From Alphaproteobacteria bacterium (lineage in GTDB: Bacteria > Pseudomonadota > Alphaproteobacteria > Micropepsales > Micropepsaceae): a stretch of DNA of 64,000 nt. The position numbers and the translations under genes were made by a program. A model generated the notes under the pieces. That model ran no database searches. It had not been told where the DNA came from and worked only from the letters and a program-made list of their open reading frames with translations. Below are positions 16,049 through 26,437 of this stretch, piece after piece. The stretch's first letter is position 1. Each line of letters begins with the position of its first letter. The DNA is taken from NCBI GenBank assembly GCA_021325375.1, contig JAJPHG010000024.1, forward strand, positions 62,001 to 126,000, in the 5' to 3' direction.

Positions 16049-16362
16049 GAGCCCTCTCCGATCGCAACCCGTGGCTACACATGGCAACCGACTCGCGGCA
16101 GCTTGGGAATCCCATTGGTAAACTTAAACATACAATCTCACCTTTGGTCCCCAAGAAGAACATAGAGAGAACAATATAAAAAGGCAAGCAAACCGGGGCT
16201 GTCCGAACTAGGACAGCTCCTCGGCAAACAAAGACAATCGGCACCTATAGTAGGGACTCGCGGCCGTGCCTCCAGAACAAGGTTTCGTTGATTGAGATCC
16301 GTCCGACTACCATTGCGGGAAACAGCAAAAAGGGGAATATTGGATCAAAATCGGAGGGGGCC
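16049..16362. other. AT-rich intergenic region between the dcd pair and the divergent ORF
   Basis: 314 bp without a gene and visibly AT-rich in its middle. It holds an inverted repeat GCTGTCC (16198-16204), six bases, GGACAGC (16211-16217), which could be an operator or a small hairpin. A purine-rich SD (GGAGG, 16354-16358) precedes the ATG at 16363. No confident promoter can be named on either strand. Confidence 0.5.
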
Positions 16363-16701
16363 ATGTCAGAAATACTTTCGCCGAAGGTTTTTCTTGTGCG
16401 CCGAACACCTTCAAAGCTTTCTCCATACGAGCAAGGAGCGATCGAATCTTATTTTGGAGATCGCAAGCCCCAATTAATTCGCATGGAAATAGAAGATGCC
16501 CATTCCCATCTGAGCTACTGCAAAAAGAATGTGGACAGGGAGTCAGACATTGTTTTTCTCCCAAGGTGCTTAGACTTCGAGGCGTTGGCGGGGTTCTCGC
16601 TATTGGCCGTCGAAAGTGGATATGTCCACGCATTCTTTGGAAAGGAAGGGCTGGACCTTCGAAAGCTCACCGGCGTAACAATTGCGAGCGAAAAACTATA
16701 A
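16363..16701 (+). CDS. Unknown 112-residue protein
   Basis: Starts at the ATG at 16363 behind a strong SD (GGAGGGGG). Soluble, mixed alpha/beta prediction; it contains PSKLSPYEQGAIESYFGD and a middle segment HSHLSYCKKNVDRESDIVFLP, suggesting a Rossmann-like strand-turn. No family recognised. It is AT-rich compared with neighbours and divergent from the dcd pair, so it probably belongs to the same acquired segment. Confidence 0.55.
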   Translation: MSEILSPKVFLVRRTPSKLSPYEQGAIESYFGDRKPQLIRMEIEDAHSHLSYCKKNVDRESDIVFLPRCLDFEALAGFSLLAVESGYVHAFFGKEGLDLRKLTGVTIASEKL

Positions 16702-16782
16702 TGCATTTAGGACCCCACAGAACAAACTAGGACACTAAGGGGCCAATTGGGGCAACACCGGCAAACAACCGGGAACTCCGGC

Positions 16783-17787
16783 TCAAACCCGTCTCGTCGC
16801 CACCGAATGGTTCCAGTCGGCGAGCAGCGCGCGCAGGGCGGCGACGAAAGCCAGGGGCTGGTCCAGCATGATGTGATGCTGGGCCTGGGGGATCTCGACC
16901 ACCGGCGCCGAGCGGCCCAGCAGGTTGAACATGTATTCGCCGATCTCGGGCGGCAGCAGGATCGAATGCTCGCCGCGGAACACCGCTATGCGGCATTTTG
17001 TTTCGCGCAGCCGCGCCGCCGTGTCGCCGATGGAGAAATGCCGCCAGATCGCCGGATCGAACTTCCAGGTGAACCCGCCTTCAACCTCCTTGAGCGAGGT
17101 GCGGGCGACCCAGTCGACCAGATAGAGGTTCTCCGCCGGCTGCGGCGGCATCAGGCGGAACCGGGCGAGCGCGGCGGCCAGCGTCGGATAGACATGATGC
17201 GGCTTGATCACCCGCTGGGGCGGGCTTCCCTGGCGCTCGGGCGGGTTGACGGGCGAATCGACGATCACCGTCCCCGCCAGCCGCTCGCCATAGAGCGCGC
17301 CGGTCAGGATGGTGACGAAGCCGCCGAAGGAATGACCTATGATGATCGGCGGCTCGGTGGGCACGAACATGCCGCAATCCTCGCAGACCGCGATCTCCTC
17401 GCGCGCGAAACGCTCCATCGAATAGAAATCCGTGCGCCAGTCGCTGTCGCCCATGCCCGACAGGTCGAGCGCGGCCACGTGATAGTCGCGCGCCAGCATC
17501 GGCGCGATGAAATCCCACCAATGCGCATGCGCCGCGTTGCCGTGGACGAGCAGCAGACCCGGCCGCGCCGGATCGCCCCAGCGGCGATAGTGGATGCGCG
17601 CGCCCTCGACCGTGATGAAGCGGTCCTCGGGCGTGTCCGCAACCGCCTCCCGGAACCATTTCGGCGACGGCGGCGGCGAGCCCGCGAGCGGGGTGAGCGG
17701 CCCCTGGTTCTCGTTGACCGTGAACATCTCGGGCTCGACGCCCTGAACGGGCGGGACGGGCGGCAGGTCGTCGTCGTCGTTGCTCAT
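16783..17787 (-). CDS. Alpha/beta-fold hydrolase
   Basis: 334 residues. After a proline-rich acidic N-terminus (about 45 residues, with DDDDLPPVPPV) comes an alpha/beta hydrolase: oxyanion loop LLVHGNAAHAHWW, nucleophile elbow GHSFGG, a possible acid near AVFRGEHS and the catalytic His in QAQHHIML. Probably an esterase, lipase or epoxide-hydrolase-like enzyme; substrate unknown. No export signal is evident. Next on the same strand, after a palindromic repeat, lies DUF2332. Confidence 0.85.
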   Translation of the reverse strand: MSNDDDDLPPVPPVQGVEPEMFTVNENQGPLTPLAGSPPPSPKWFREAVADTPEDRFITVEGARIHYRRWGDPARPGLLLVHGNAAHAHWWDFIAPMLARDYHVAALDLSGMGDSDWRTDFYSMERFAREEIAVCEDCGMFVPTEPPIIIGHSFGGFVTILTGALYGERLAGTVIVDSPVNPPERQGSPPQRVIKPHHVYPTLAAALARFRLMPPQPAENLYLVDWVARTSLKEVEGGFTWKFDPAIWRHFSIGDTAARLRETKCRIAVFRGEHSILLPPEIGEYMFNLLGRSAPVVEIPQAQHHIMLDQPLAFVAALRALLADWNHSVATRRV

Positions 17788-17823
17788 GCCAGCGCTCTCT
17801 GAGCCCTATTCCTAGACATGCAC

Positions 17824-17928
17824 CAAATTGTCATCCCGGCCGAGCGCAGCGAATGCCGGGCCCCAGGGTGCAACCGGCGCAATGGGTCCCGGGCCTCGCG
17901 CTGCGCGCTCACCCGGGATGACAATTTG
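17824..17928. repeat. Inverted-repeat element with 16-bp perfect ends
   Basis: CAAATTGTCATCCCGG (17824-17839) is matched perfectly by CCGGGATGACAATTTG (17913-17928). The interior is GC-rich with partial pairing (GGCCCCAGG and GGGTCCCGGGCC). No ORF of its own. It fills the gap between the hydrolase and the DUF2332 gene and looks like a small interspersed palindrome. Only one copy occurs in the window. Confidence 0.75.
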
Positions 17929-17935
17929 AGCACGC

Positions 17936-18973
17936 TCATGCCAGCCACTCGATCCAGGCGCCGTGCGGCTGGGTATTGGCGAGAAGCCGCTCCTCCTGCG
18001 CGCCGTCGCGATAGCGCCGAAGGGTGAGAGGATTGCGGTTGTCGAGGAAGCCTTCATTGCCCAGGCACCACACCTCGCGCCGCAGTCCCGCAACCGTCAG
18101 CATGTCCGTGAGGGCACGGCGCATCGCATTCGAGAATTGATAGGTGACGAAGGTGTGATAGACGCAGACGACGCCGTCCTTGGGCACGGCGGCGAGCGCG
18201 TCGGGCAGCAGATCGAGCGCGCTGCCGATGCGGATCTCGGGCTTGGCATCCTTGTAGGCCGCAAGCGCGGCGTCGAGCCGCGTCAGGCGTTCGACGCGAT
18301 CGGGGAACACCAGCGCGCGCAGCCAGTCGCGGTCGTCGGGATTGGAAAGATCGACGGGATTGAGCTCGAGCCCCACGCGGCTCGCCACGCGCGGCGCCGG
18401 ACCGTGCGGCGGGACGCGCTCGCCGCGAAGCTCGACATCCAACGTCAATGAAGCATCCGGCACGTCGGTGACGAATTCCTCGCCGCCGCGGCGATAGCGC
18501 ACGCGATAGCGATCCCAGATGAGATTGAGCCCGGCGCTCGGCCCGAGCTCGATCAGATGCAGCGGCTCGCCGGCCTGCGCCGCGAGCGCGCGGAAGCCTG
18601 CGTTCAAGGTCGCGGAACGGCCGACCTCGTTGGTGTTGGTGATGCGCGTCCTGATCAGCGGCAAGAGCCCGTCGCGATGGCGCGCGCAGAAGTCCTGAAA
18701 CAGCGGGAACGGATCCTCGCCCTCGATGGGCACGCCGCCGTTCAGATCGGGATAGTGCCGGCGCAGCGGATGCTCGGCACCGCGCAGCAGGAGAAAATGC
18801 ACCGCGGCGAACAGGATGTTCGCCCAGGGCTGCTCCGGGCGCGCATTCGCGGCCAGCGCCTTGAGCTCGTCGTCGTCCGCGACGCCTTCGGCCAGCCGCA
18901 CGTAAAGCGGCGCGTTCGCGAGCCTGGCTTCGATCGCGAAATATTCCCAATAGCCGATCGGCTTGCCGCTCAT
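17936..18973 (-). CDS. DUF2332 domain-containing protein
   Basis: 345 residues covering the whole DUF2332 domain: ARLANAPLYVRLAEGVADD at the start, LRRHYPDLNGG, then LIELGPSAGLNLIWDRYRVRY and VVCVYHTFVTYQF. The GPSAGLNL loop and overall pattern resemble an AdoMet-dependent methyltransferase fold, but function is unknown. No partner gene is apparent; the gene diverges from the sigma-54 regulator with about 125 bp between them. Confidence 0.85.
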   Translation of the reverse strand: MSGKPIGYWEYFAIEARLANAPLYVRLAEGVADDDELKALAANARPEQPWANILFAAVHFLLLRGAEHPLRRHYPDLNGGVPIEGEDPFPLFQDFCARHRDGLLPLIRTRITNTNEVGRSATLNAGFRALAAQAGEPLHLIELGPSAGLNLIWDRYRVRYRRGGEEFVTDVPDASLTLDVELRGERVPPHGPAPRVASRVGLELNPVDLSNPDDRDWLRALVFPDRVERLTRLDAALAAYKDAKPEIRIGSALDLLPDALAAVPKDGVVCVYHTFVTYQFSNAMRRALTDMLTVAGLRREVWCLGNEGFLDNRNPLTLRRYRDGAQEERLLANTQPHGAWIEWLA

Positions 18974-19098
18974 CGCTTAACTCCGCATTCACCATCTCCT
19001 AGCGCCCCCCGGCTGTGCCGCGCAAGGACAGGTTTTAAATTCGCCCTTAACCTGTCGCGGGCGATCATCCGGGCCTCCAACGTCCCCAAGGGAACGCG

Positions 19099-20610
<1,512 letters not shown>

Positions 20611-20616
20611 AGCGGC

Positions 20617-23082
20617 TTACGCGAGCAGTCTCAGGAAGCATTTCTTGAGCTCATCCGCGTCGACGGCAGGCAGCGCACCGGTGCCGGGATCGCGCTCCTG
20701 GAAATCCCTCCAATGGTCCGCGGGCGTCCAGATGAATTTGTTCTCCAGGAAAGTCTGCAGCGAATGAAAGCCGAGCGCGCGATAGGCCTCGAACTGCTCT
20801 TCGCTGAAGAACTGATCGCCGGTCGATTCGTGGGGAAAGGCGGGATAGCGGGCCCTGTAGTCGAGCACATAGTCCGATTCGTCGCCCGTCGTGCACGCCT
20901 TCACATACAATAAGAGTCCCTTTTCTCCGTTTGGGTAGTCGATGATGCCGAGCGCGCAATGCGCCGCGCCGTCGGGACGGTCGACCGCGCCGTCGCCGTT
21001 CGGCTCGGGCTTTTCGGCCTGGCGCCGTCCGATCTGCTCCCAGGGCAGGTCTATGCGGATGCCGAGGTCGATGCGCGCATAGCGCTCGACGATCGCCAGC
21101 GCGCGGAACGAGAGCGTAGGGTCGGCTTCTGCGTCGACGACGATGACGGCACGGCAGCCGCGCTTGAGCAGCTGGTAAAGACCGAGATTCTCGATATGCC
21201 CGCCGTCGGTGACATAGATGAGAGGACTTCCTTCGTCGAGATTCCCTGAGATCTCCGACACCAGATAGTATTTCAGGATGCGCGACAGCAAGCGGCGCCA
21301 CAACGCGATGCGCGTCTTCTGCGGGATCACCAGGTCCGCGCCGCGCACCGCGCGCGGATTGACGAGCCAATAGCCCAGACGGACGTTGAGAAGCGCCAGC
21401 GTCGGCGCCAGGGCCGAAATCGTATTGCTGCCCATGTTCGCCGATACGGCGGCGCCCGAGATCGCCATGGCGGTGCCGAGATTGAGATGCTGATCGTCGC
21501 TTTCGAAATTCGCCGTCGGCGCGTAGCCGGTGCTGTCGCTGCCGACATATTCCGAGCTGAACAGAAAGAACGTCGCGTTGCGCCCGCGCCGATTGGCATA
21601 TTTCGAGTTTTGCAGGTTCAGGGCGGCATTGATCAACTGATAGGGACCGCCGGTGTCGGGCGAAATCTTGCTAAGCTTGAGATCGTCCCGTGCCTTCAGG
21701 TCCTGCCCGTCCCTTTCCGCCGGCCTGAACATGAACGCCTTGCTCAGCTTGTCGCGATAGAGGCGATGCAGCGAGTTGGCATTCGGCGCGAAAGCGGAAA
21801 GCAGGACGAAGAAAAGAACCCAAGCGAGAAAATAGGCCCGGTGCACGCTGATCCAGCCGACGACGATCACCCATATCCGCCCATCGTCGACGTGCCACGG
21901 CGCGAGAGGATATCCCCCCGCCATGCCCGCGGCGCAAAGCCAAAGGAAGACGCCATAGATCGCGAGCGGCATCACCAGCGCCGCGACCCAGATCGCAGCC
22001 TGGGTGCCGGCGCGCTGCAGGAAGACGGCGGTGCCCGGCCGGGACGCCGAGGTCTTGAGAAAACTGCCCAGCCGATCGCGAAAGAACACGATGACGGCGG
22101 AAAACGGCGCGAGCGCCGCCGAGACGAGCTTGACGATCTGCGCCAGCGATTGGTGGTCCTTGTCCGCGAACCAGTCGACGACGCCGAAGAAACACCACAC
22201 CGCGAGCGGCTGGGCCTCGACGGCCGCCACGACGGCGAGAACCACCAGCGTCCAGTGAACGACGCGGATGGTGCGCCCGACGACGTCGGATACCTGGGAG
22301 TTGATGAGCGAACGCATCGTCGCCCAACCCACCAGCAACAGCACCAGGACCCACACGACGGCCCTGGTGAACGCGAAGGGGCCGCTGATGCCGAGCAAGG
22401 CGAGATCGCCGGCGATGGGCAGCGACGCGAAATCGACATGGACGTTCACCGACGCCAGCGCCCGCTGGACCAAGTTCACGATCAGGTTCTGATCGGTGTC
22501 CAGCACCTTCCTGTCGGGAAAGGCGACGATCATGAGCCATGCGGGAAGCAGCAGCACGCCCAATATGAAGACCAGATTCGCCGCCCATCCGCGCAGCAGC
22601 ACGGTGATGACATCGATGAAGCTGCTGCCGCCTCGGGGCAGCAGGTAGTTGGAATAATCGCGAAGATGGCCGACCGCCTCGCGGTCCTCGAACTCCAGAG
22701 GCGCTCCGAAGGGAAATTCCTGCGCCCCCGCGCCGGTCGGTTCGGCCATGCAGGCGGTCATCGACGAACCGATATAGCCGCCGCCCGACACCGTGGAAAG
22801 GTAGTCGATACCTCCGATCAGCGACCTGGCACCCAAGGACTGCAGCACGCCAAGGCAGAACGCCGCCGAGCGGATGCCGCCGCCGGAAAGCGCGACACCG
22901 GTGGTGTCGAAAACCGGCCTGTTGTCCCCGTTCGGATTCGTGCCCTTGAATTCCTCGACCTGGGCCTTGTTTTTCCGTTCGTGACGTTGGCGTCGGGCCT
23001 CGATCTTGCGGTGTTCCGCGTCGCGGATCGTGGCGAACCTCTGGTCTTCGTTCGTGCCCGGCGCGGCGTGTTTCTCCAGCAT
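20617..23082 (-). CDS. Patatin-like phospholipase with central membrane domain
   Basis: 821 residues. The patatin oxyanion motif SGGGIRS is at about 66-72 and the nucleophile serine at 99 (STVSGGGYIGSS). About six to eight hydrophobic helices fill roughly residues 150-440. The catalytic aspartate of the dyad is at 626 in VTDGGHIENLGLYQLL. The active site is therefore split by a membrane insert of over 500 residues. Family members are lipid acyl hydrolases or signalling lipases; substrate unknown. A CRP/FNR-like palindrome lies about 60 bp upstream. Convergent with the sigma-54 regulator. Confidence 0.85.
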   Translation of the reverse strand: MLEKHAAPGTNEDQRFATIRDAEHRKIEARRQRHERKNKAQVEEFKGTNPNGDNRPVFDTTGVALSGGGIRSAAFCLGVLQSLGARSLIGGIDYLSTVSGGGYIGSSMTACMAEPTGAGAQEFPFGAPLEFEDREAVGHLRDYSNYLLPRGGSSFIDVITVLLRGWAANLVFILGVLLLPAWLMIVAFPDRKVLDTDQNLIVNLVQRALASVNVHVDFASLPIAGDLALLGISGPFAFTRAVVWVLVLLLVGWATMRSLINSQVSDVVGRTIRVVHWTLVVLAVVAAVEAQPLAVWCFFGVVDWFADKDHQSLAQIVKLVSAALAPFSAVIVFFRDRLGSFLKTSASRPGTAVFLQRAGTQAAIWVAALVMPLAIYGVFLWLCAAGMAGGYPLAPWHVDDGRIWVIVVGWISVHRAYFLAWVLFFVLLSAFAPNANSLHRLYRDKLSKAFMFRPAERDGQDLKARDDLKLSKISPDTGGPYQLINAALNLQNSKYANRRGRNATFFLFSSEYVGSDSTGYAPTANFESDDQHLNLGTAMAISGAAVSANMGSNTISALAPTLALLNVRLGYWLVNPRAVRGADLVIPQKTRIALWRRLLSRILKYYLVSEISGNLDEGSPLIYVTDGGHIENLGLYQLLKRGCRAVIVVDAEADPTLSFRALAIVERYARIDLGIRIDLPWEQIGRRQAEKPEPNGDGAVDRPDGAAHCALGIIDYPNGEKGLLLYVKACTTGDESDYVLDYRARYPAFPHESTGDQFFSEEQFEAYRALGFHSLQTFLENKFIWTPADHWRDFQERDPGTGALPAVDADELKKCFLRLLA

Positions 23083-23140
23083 CGTGCAATGTCCCCCAAA
23101 CCTCGCCTGGGAAGACTAGTACCACCGGCGGTGGAATAAA

Positions 23141-23156
23141 CGTGACGGCTGTCACG
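23141..23156. promoter_or_regulatory. CRP/FNR-type palindrome upstream of the patatin gene
   Basis: CGTGAC-GGCT-GTCACG contains GTGA-N6-TCAC, the exact half-site spacing of CRP/FNR-family operators. It lies 58 bp upstream of the patatin start codon, a plausible activator or repressor position. The regulator is not encoded nearby. Confidence 0.4.
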
Positions 23157-23197
23157 GTCCTGTGCATAACCGCGAGCGAATCGAGCCGGCCGCCGGC

Positions 23198-23443
23198 TTA
23201 GCTGCGCATTCCCAGCGCGCTGAGGTACAGGTCGAGCATCGCTTCCTGCTCCTGCAGGTCGGCCTTGTCGAGCTTACGCATGCGCACGACCTGGCGCATG
23301 ATCTTGCTGTCGAAACCCTGGCCCTTGGCTTCGGAATAGACCTCGCGGATGTCGGCGGTCAGCGCCGAGCGCTCCTCTTCCAGCCGCTCGATGCGGTCGA
23401 TGAAGGACCGAAGATGCTCTTTCGCGAAACCGGACTTTGCCAT
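23198..23443 (-). CDS. gapR: GapR-type DUF2312 DNA-binding protein
   Basis: 81 residues from the ATG at 23443 (MAKSGF). The family layout is a coiled-coil helix (HLRSFIDRIERLEEERSALTADIREVY), the motif AKGQGFDSKIMRQVVRMRK and an acidic C-terminal helix. GapR clamps overtwisted, AT-rich DNA ahead of replication forks in Caulobacter and stimulates gyrase and topoisomerase IV. It is conserved in alphaproteobacteria. It lies just downstream of the amidohydrolase fusion on the same strand. Confidence 0.92.
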   Translation of the reverse strand: MAKSGFAKEHLRSFIDRIERLEEERSALTADIREVYSEAKGQGFDSKIMRQVVRMRKLDKADLQEQEAMLDLYLSALGMRS

Positions 23444-23493
23444 GGCGGACAATTACGGGGATTGGCGGCGGCGCGCAACGCGCCCCGGCGCAC

Positions 23494-24582
23494 CTAGCTG
23501 TGGGTCTTTTTCTGCGCCGCTGTAAAGGCGGCTTGCTGCGCCGGCGTGGCTTCCTTCTGGTATTTCCTCTTCCACTCCGCGGGCTTCATGCCGTAGACGA
23601 CCTCGCGCGCTTCGTCCTTGTCGAGGACGATGCCCTTCTCGGCCGCCGCCTCGCGATACCAGTCGCCCAGGCAGTTGCGGCAGAAGCCGGCCAGGTTCAT
23701 CAGATCGATGTTCTGCACGTCGCTGCGCTCGCGCAGATGCGCGACAAGGCGGCGGAACGCGGCGGCTTCCAGGCTCTCGCGGGTCTTCTCGTCCATGGCC
23801 GTTGCTCCCAAGGGTCGTGTGAAACGGATATGCGCAGCGCCCATCCCGGCCAGCGCGGCTTCGATGATCGGCGCAAGCCGCAGCGCGAAGGCGCGCGCGG
23901 CGGCATCGTCCGCGATCAGGTCCTGGCGGATCTCGATCAGCGCGTGCGGCAGGCCGTTCAGCGTGCCGTGGCGATAGAGGCAGTCGTTCTCGAGCTCGCC
24001 GGAATAGGGCTCGTTGTCGCCCACGGTGAAGCCGGCGCGCTCGAGCCCCGCGATCAACGGCCGCGCCAGCCGCGCGTCGCGGTCCCACAAGACGCCGACA
24101 TGCCAGGGCCGCGCGCGGCCCTTCCACGCCGGCGTGAAGCTGTGCATCGAGATCAGCACCGGCGCGCCGTCCGACGCCGCGATCTCCTCGGCGATGCGCG
24201 CATGATAGGGCCGGTGGAAGCGCGCGATGCGCTCAGCGACACAGGCCGCGCGGTTGCCGGGGATGACGCTGCCGTCCGAGAGCATCATCACCAGGGTCGG
24301 ATCGTCCTCGCCGCGGTTGAGATCGACGAGGAGGCGCGACCAGCGCGCGAGCACCGCGCTCGCCCCGAAATGCGCGGCGAGGGTGCGCGTGACCTCGGCG
24401 GCGCCGATATCCGAGGCGATGTGGGTCGCAAAAAGCTCCGGCGCGAGACCGAGGTGGCCGAAGCCCGGGGGCAGGGCCCGCGACGCGTGGTCGCAAAGGA
24501 AGACGAGCCCGGCTCCGGCGCGCGGGGAAATATATTCGAAAGGTTCATCTTCGGTCATGGAAAAGCGATATTTGAACCGCAT
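23494..24582 (-). CDS. N-formylglutamate amidohydrolase fused to DUF1244
   Basis: 362 residues from the ATG at 24582; an ATG at 24558 is an alternative. Residues 1-262 form an N-formylglutamate amidohydrolase-like domain: FLCDHASRALP, VDLNRGEDDP, ISMHSFTPAW and ALIEIRQDLI. Without any stop the frame continues into a complete DUF1244 domain (about 263-362: NIDLMNLAGFCRNCLGDWY). These two are normally adjacent separate genes. An internal ATG at 23796, preceded by a GGGAG SD, could still make free DUF1244. The first domain hydrolyses N-formylglutamate (histidine pathway) or a related amide; DUF1244 has no known function. Confidence 0.88.
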   Translation of the reverse strand: MRFKYRFSMTEDEPFEYISPRAGAGLVFLCDHASRALPPGFGHLGLAPELFATHIASDIGAAEVTRTLAAHFGASAVLARWSRLLVDLNRGEDDPTLVMMLSDGSVIPGNRAACVAERIARFHRPYHARIAEEIAASDGAPVLISMHSFTPAWKGRARPWHVGVLWDRDARLARPLIAGLERAGFTVGDNEPYSGELENDCLYRHGTLNGLPHALIEIRQDLIADDAAARAFALRLAPIIEAALAGMGAAHIRFTRPLGATAMDEKTRESLEAAAFRRLVAHLRERSDVQNIDLMNLAGFCRNCLGDWYREAAAEKGIVLDKDEAREVVYGMKPAEWKRKYQKEATPAQQAAFTAAQKKTHS

Positions 24583-24599
24583 AGGCTCGCCCCGCAAGC

Positions 24600-24995
24600 A
24601 TGACGAAAACCGCCCTCGCCCTCCTCGCCCTCGCCGTGCTCGCCGCCTTCCCGGCGCAGGCGGCGCTGACCGTCTGCAACAAGGCGCGTAATCCTGCACG
24701 GGTGGCGCTCGGCCGCTTCGACGGGCGCGACTGGGGAAGCCAGGGCTGGTGGCTGCTCGCGCCCGGCCAATGTGCCGACGTGGTCACCGGCAAGCTCGAC
24801 GCGCGTTACTACTACCTCTACGCCACCGACGGCGACGCGGGGGTGTGGGACGGCAACACCAGCTTCTGCATCGGCGCCGCCCAAAAATTCGCGGTTTCCG
24901 GACGCGGCAATTGCGCGGGCCGCGGCTATGATCGCAAGCGATTCTTCCGCGTCGACACCAACGACAACCTGAACCAGATCCAGAACCTGCAATGA
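24600..24995 (+). CDS. Secreted DUF1036 protein
   Basis: 131 residues with a signal peptide (ALALLALAVLAAFPAQA). The mature part is the DUF1036 domain: LTVCNKARNPARVALG, SQGWWLLAPGQC, YYYLYATDGDAGVWDG and the C-terminal FFRVDTND. Conserved cysteines (VCNK, GQCAD, SFCIG, GNCAG) suggest disulfides. Periplasmic, function unknown. Its last codon overlaps the ATG of pyk (ATGA), a coupling commonly seen between DUF1036 and pyruvate kinase genes. Confidence 0.88.
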   Translation: MTKTALALLALAVLAAFPAQAALTVCNKARNPARVALGRFDGRDWGSQGWWLLAPGQCADVVTGKLDARYYYLYATDGDAGVWDGNTSFCIGAAQKFAVSGRGNCAGRGYDRKRFFRVDTNDNLNQIQNLQ

Positions 24996-26413
24996 GACAT
25001 CGCCGCAAGACCAAGATCCTGGCCACGCTGGGACCGGCCACATCGAGCCTTGAGAAGATCCGCGAGCTCTTCGCCGCCGGCGTCGACGTGTTCCGCATCA
25101 ACATGAGCCACACCTCGCACACGGCACTCGCCGAGCTGCGCGGGCATGTGCGCGCGCTGGAGCAGGAGACCGGACGCTCCGCCGGCGTGCTGGTCGACCT
25201 GCAGGGGCCCAAGATCCGGCTGGGCACCATCCCCGGCGGCAGGCGCATGCTCAAAGAGGGCGACCGGGTGCGGCTGGTGCGCAAGGTCGAGTCCGACAAC
25301 GACATCGACATCCCGATCCCGCACGCCGAGGTCTTCGCCGCGATGAAGCAGAAGCACGGCCTTCTGATCGATGACGGCCGCGTGCGGCTTCGCCTGTTCG
25401 GGGTGAAGGACGACAGCGCCGAGGCCTTCGTCGAGGTCGGCGGCGAGATCAAGGACAGGAAGGGCGTCAACCTGCCCGACACGCTGCTGCCGGTGCCGGC
25501 GATGACGCAGAAGGACCGGGCCGACCTCGACGCCGCGCTCAATCTCGGCGTCGACTGGATCGCGCTCTCCTTCGTGCAGCGGCCCGAGGACGTGGCCGAG
25601 CTCAGGAAGATCGTCGCCGGACGCGCCGGGGTGATGGCCAAGATCGAGAAGCCCAAGGCGCTCGCCTCGCTGCCCGAGATATTGGAGCTCGCCGACGCGC
25701 TGATGGTGGCGCGCGGCGATCTGGGCGTCGAGCTTCCGGCCGAAGCGGTGCCCGGCAAGCAGAAGCAGATCGTGCAGATGGCGCGCGCCGCGGGAAAGCC
25801 CGTGGTCGTCGCGACCCAGATGCTGGAATCGATGATCGCCTCGCCCACGCCCACCCGCGCGGAAGTCTCCGACGTCGCCAACGCGATCTTCGAGAGCGCC
25901 GACGCGGTGATGCTCTCGGCCGAGACCGCCTCGGGCGCGCATCCGATCGAAGCGGTCGAGATGATGGACCGCATCGCCGCCGCGGTGGAGGCCGATCCGC
26001 TCTATCAGTCGATCATCGAATCCCAGCGCACGCCGCCCGAGGCCACGACGCCCGACGCGATCATGGCCGCGGTGCACGAGGTCACGCGCACCATCCACGC
26101 CCGCGCCATCGTGTGCTGGACCGCGTCGGGCTCGACCGCGTTGCGCGCCGCGCGCGAGCGTTCCGAGGCGCCGATCGTCGTGCTCACGCCCAGCCTGCAG
26201 ACCGCGCGCCGCATGGCGATCGTGTGGGGCCTCTACTGCGTGCACACCGAGGACGCCCACGACATGGACGACGTCGTCGACCGCGCCTCGCAGTTCGCGC
26301 ACAAGGAAGGCTTCGCCGGCCCCGGCGAGCGCATCGTCATCACCGCCGGCGTGCCGCTCGGAACGCCCGGCGCGACCAACATGCTGCGCGTCGCGTTCGT
26401 GGGCGGGAAGTAG
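24992..26413 (+). CDS. pyk: Pyruvate kinase
   Basis: 473 residues, full length. Motifs are TKILATLGPATSS, FRINMSHTSH, the catalytic lysine region AKIEKPKAL, ARGDLGVELP with metal ligands, VVATQMLESM and MLSAETASG; the allosteric-type C-terminal domain follows. It converts phosphoenolpyruvate and ADP to pyruvate and ATP at the end of glycolysis. Coupled to DUF1036 upstream. A composite palindrome follows at 26438. Confidence 0.96.
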   Translation: MRHRRKTKILATLGPATSSLEKIRELFAAGVDVFRINMSHTSHTALAELRGHVRALEQETGRSAGVLVDLQGPKIRLGTIPGGRRMLKEGDRVRLVRKVESDNDIDIPIPHAEVFAAMKQKHGLLIDDGRVRLRLFGVKDDSAEAFVEVGGEIKDRKGVNLPDTLLPVPAMTQKDRADLDAALNLGVDWIALSFVQRPEDVAELRKIVAGRAGVMAKIEKPKALASLPEILELADALMVARGDLGVELPAEAVPGKQKQIVQMARAAGKPVVVATQMLESMIASPTPTRAEVSDVANAIFESADAVMLSAETASGAHPIEAVEMMDRIAAAVEADPLYQSIIESQRTPPEATTPDAIMAAVHEVTRTIHARAIVCWTASGSTALRAARERSEAPIVVLTPSLQTARRMAIVWGLYCVHTEDAHDMDDVVDRASQFAHKEGFAGPGERIVITAGVPLGTPGATNMLRVAFVGGK

Positions 26414-26437
26414 ACAGCGGTCAATACTTTCAAACTT

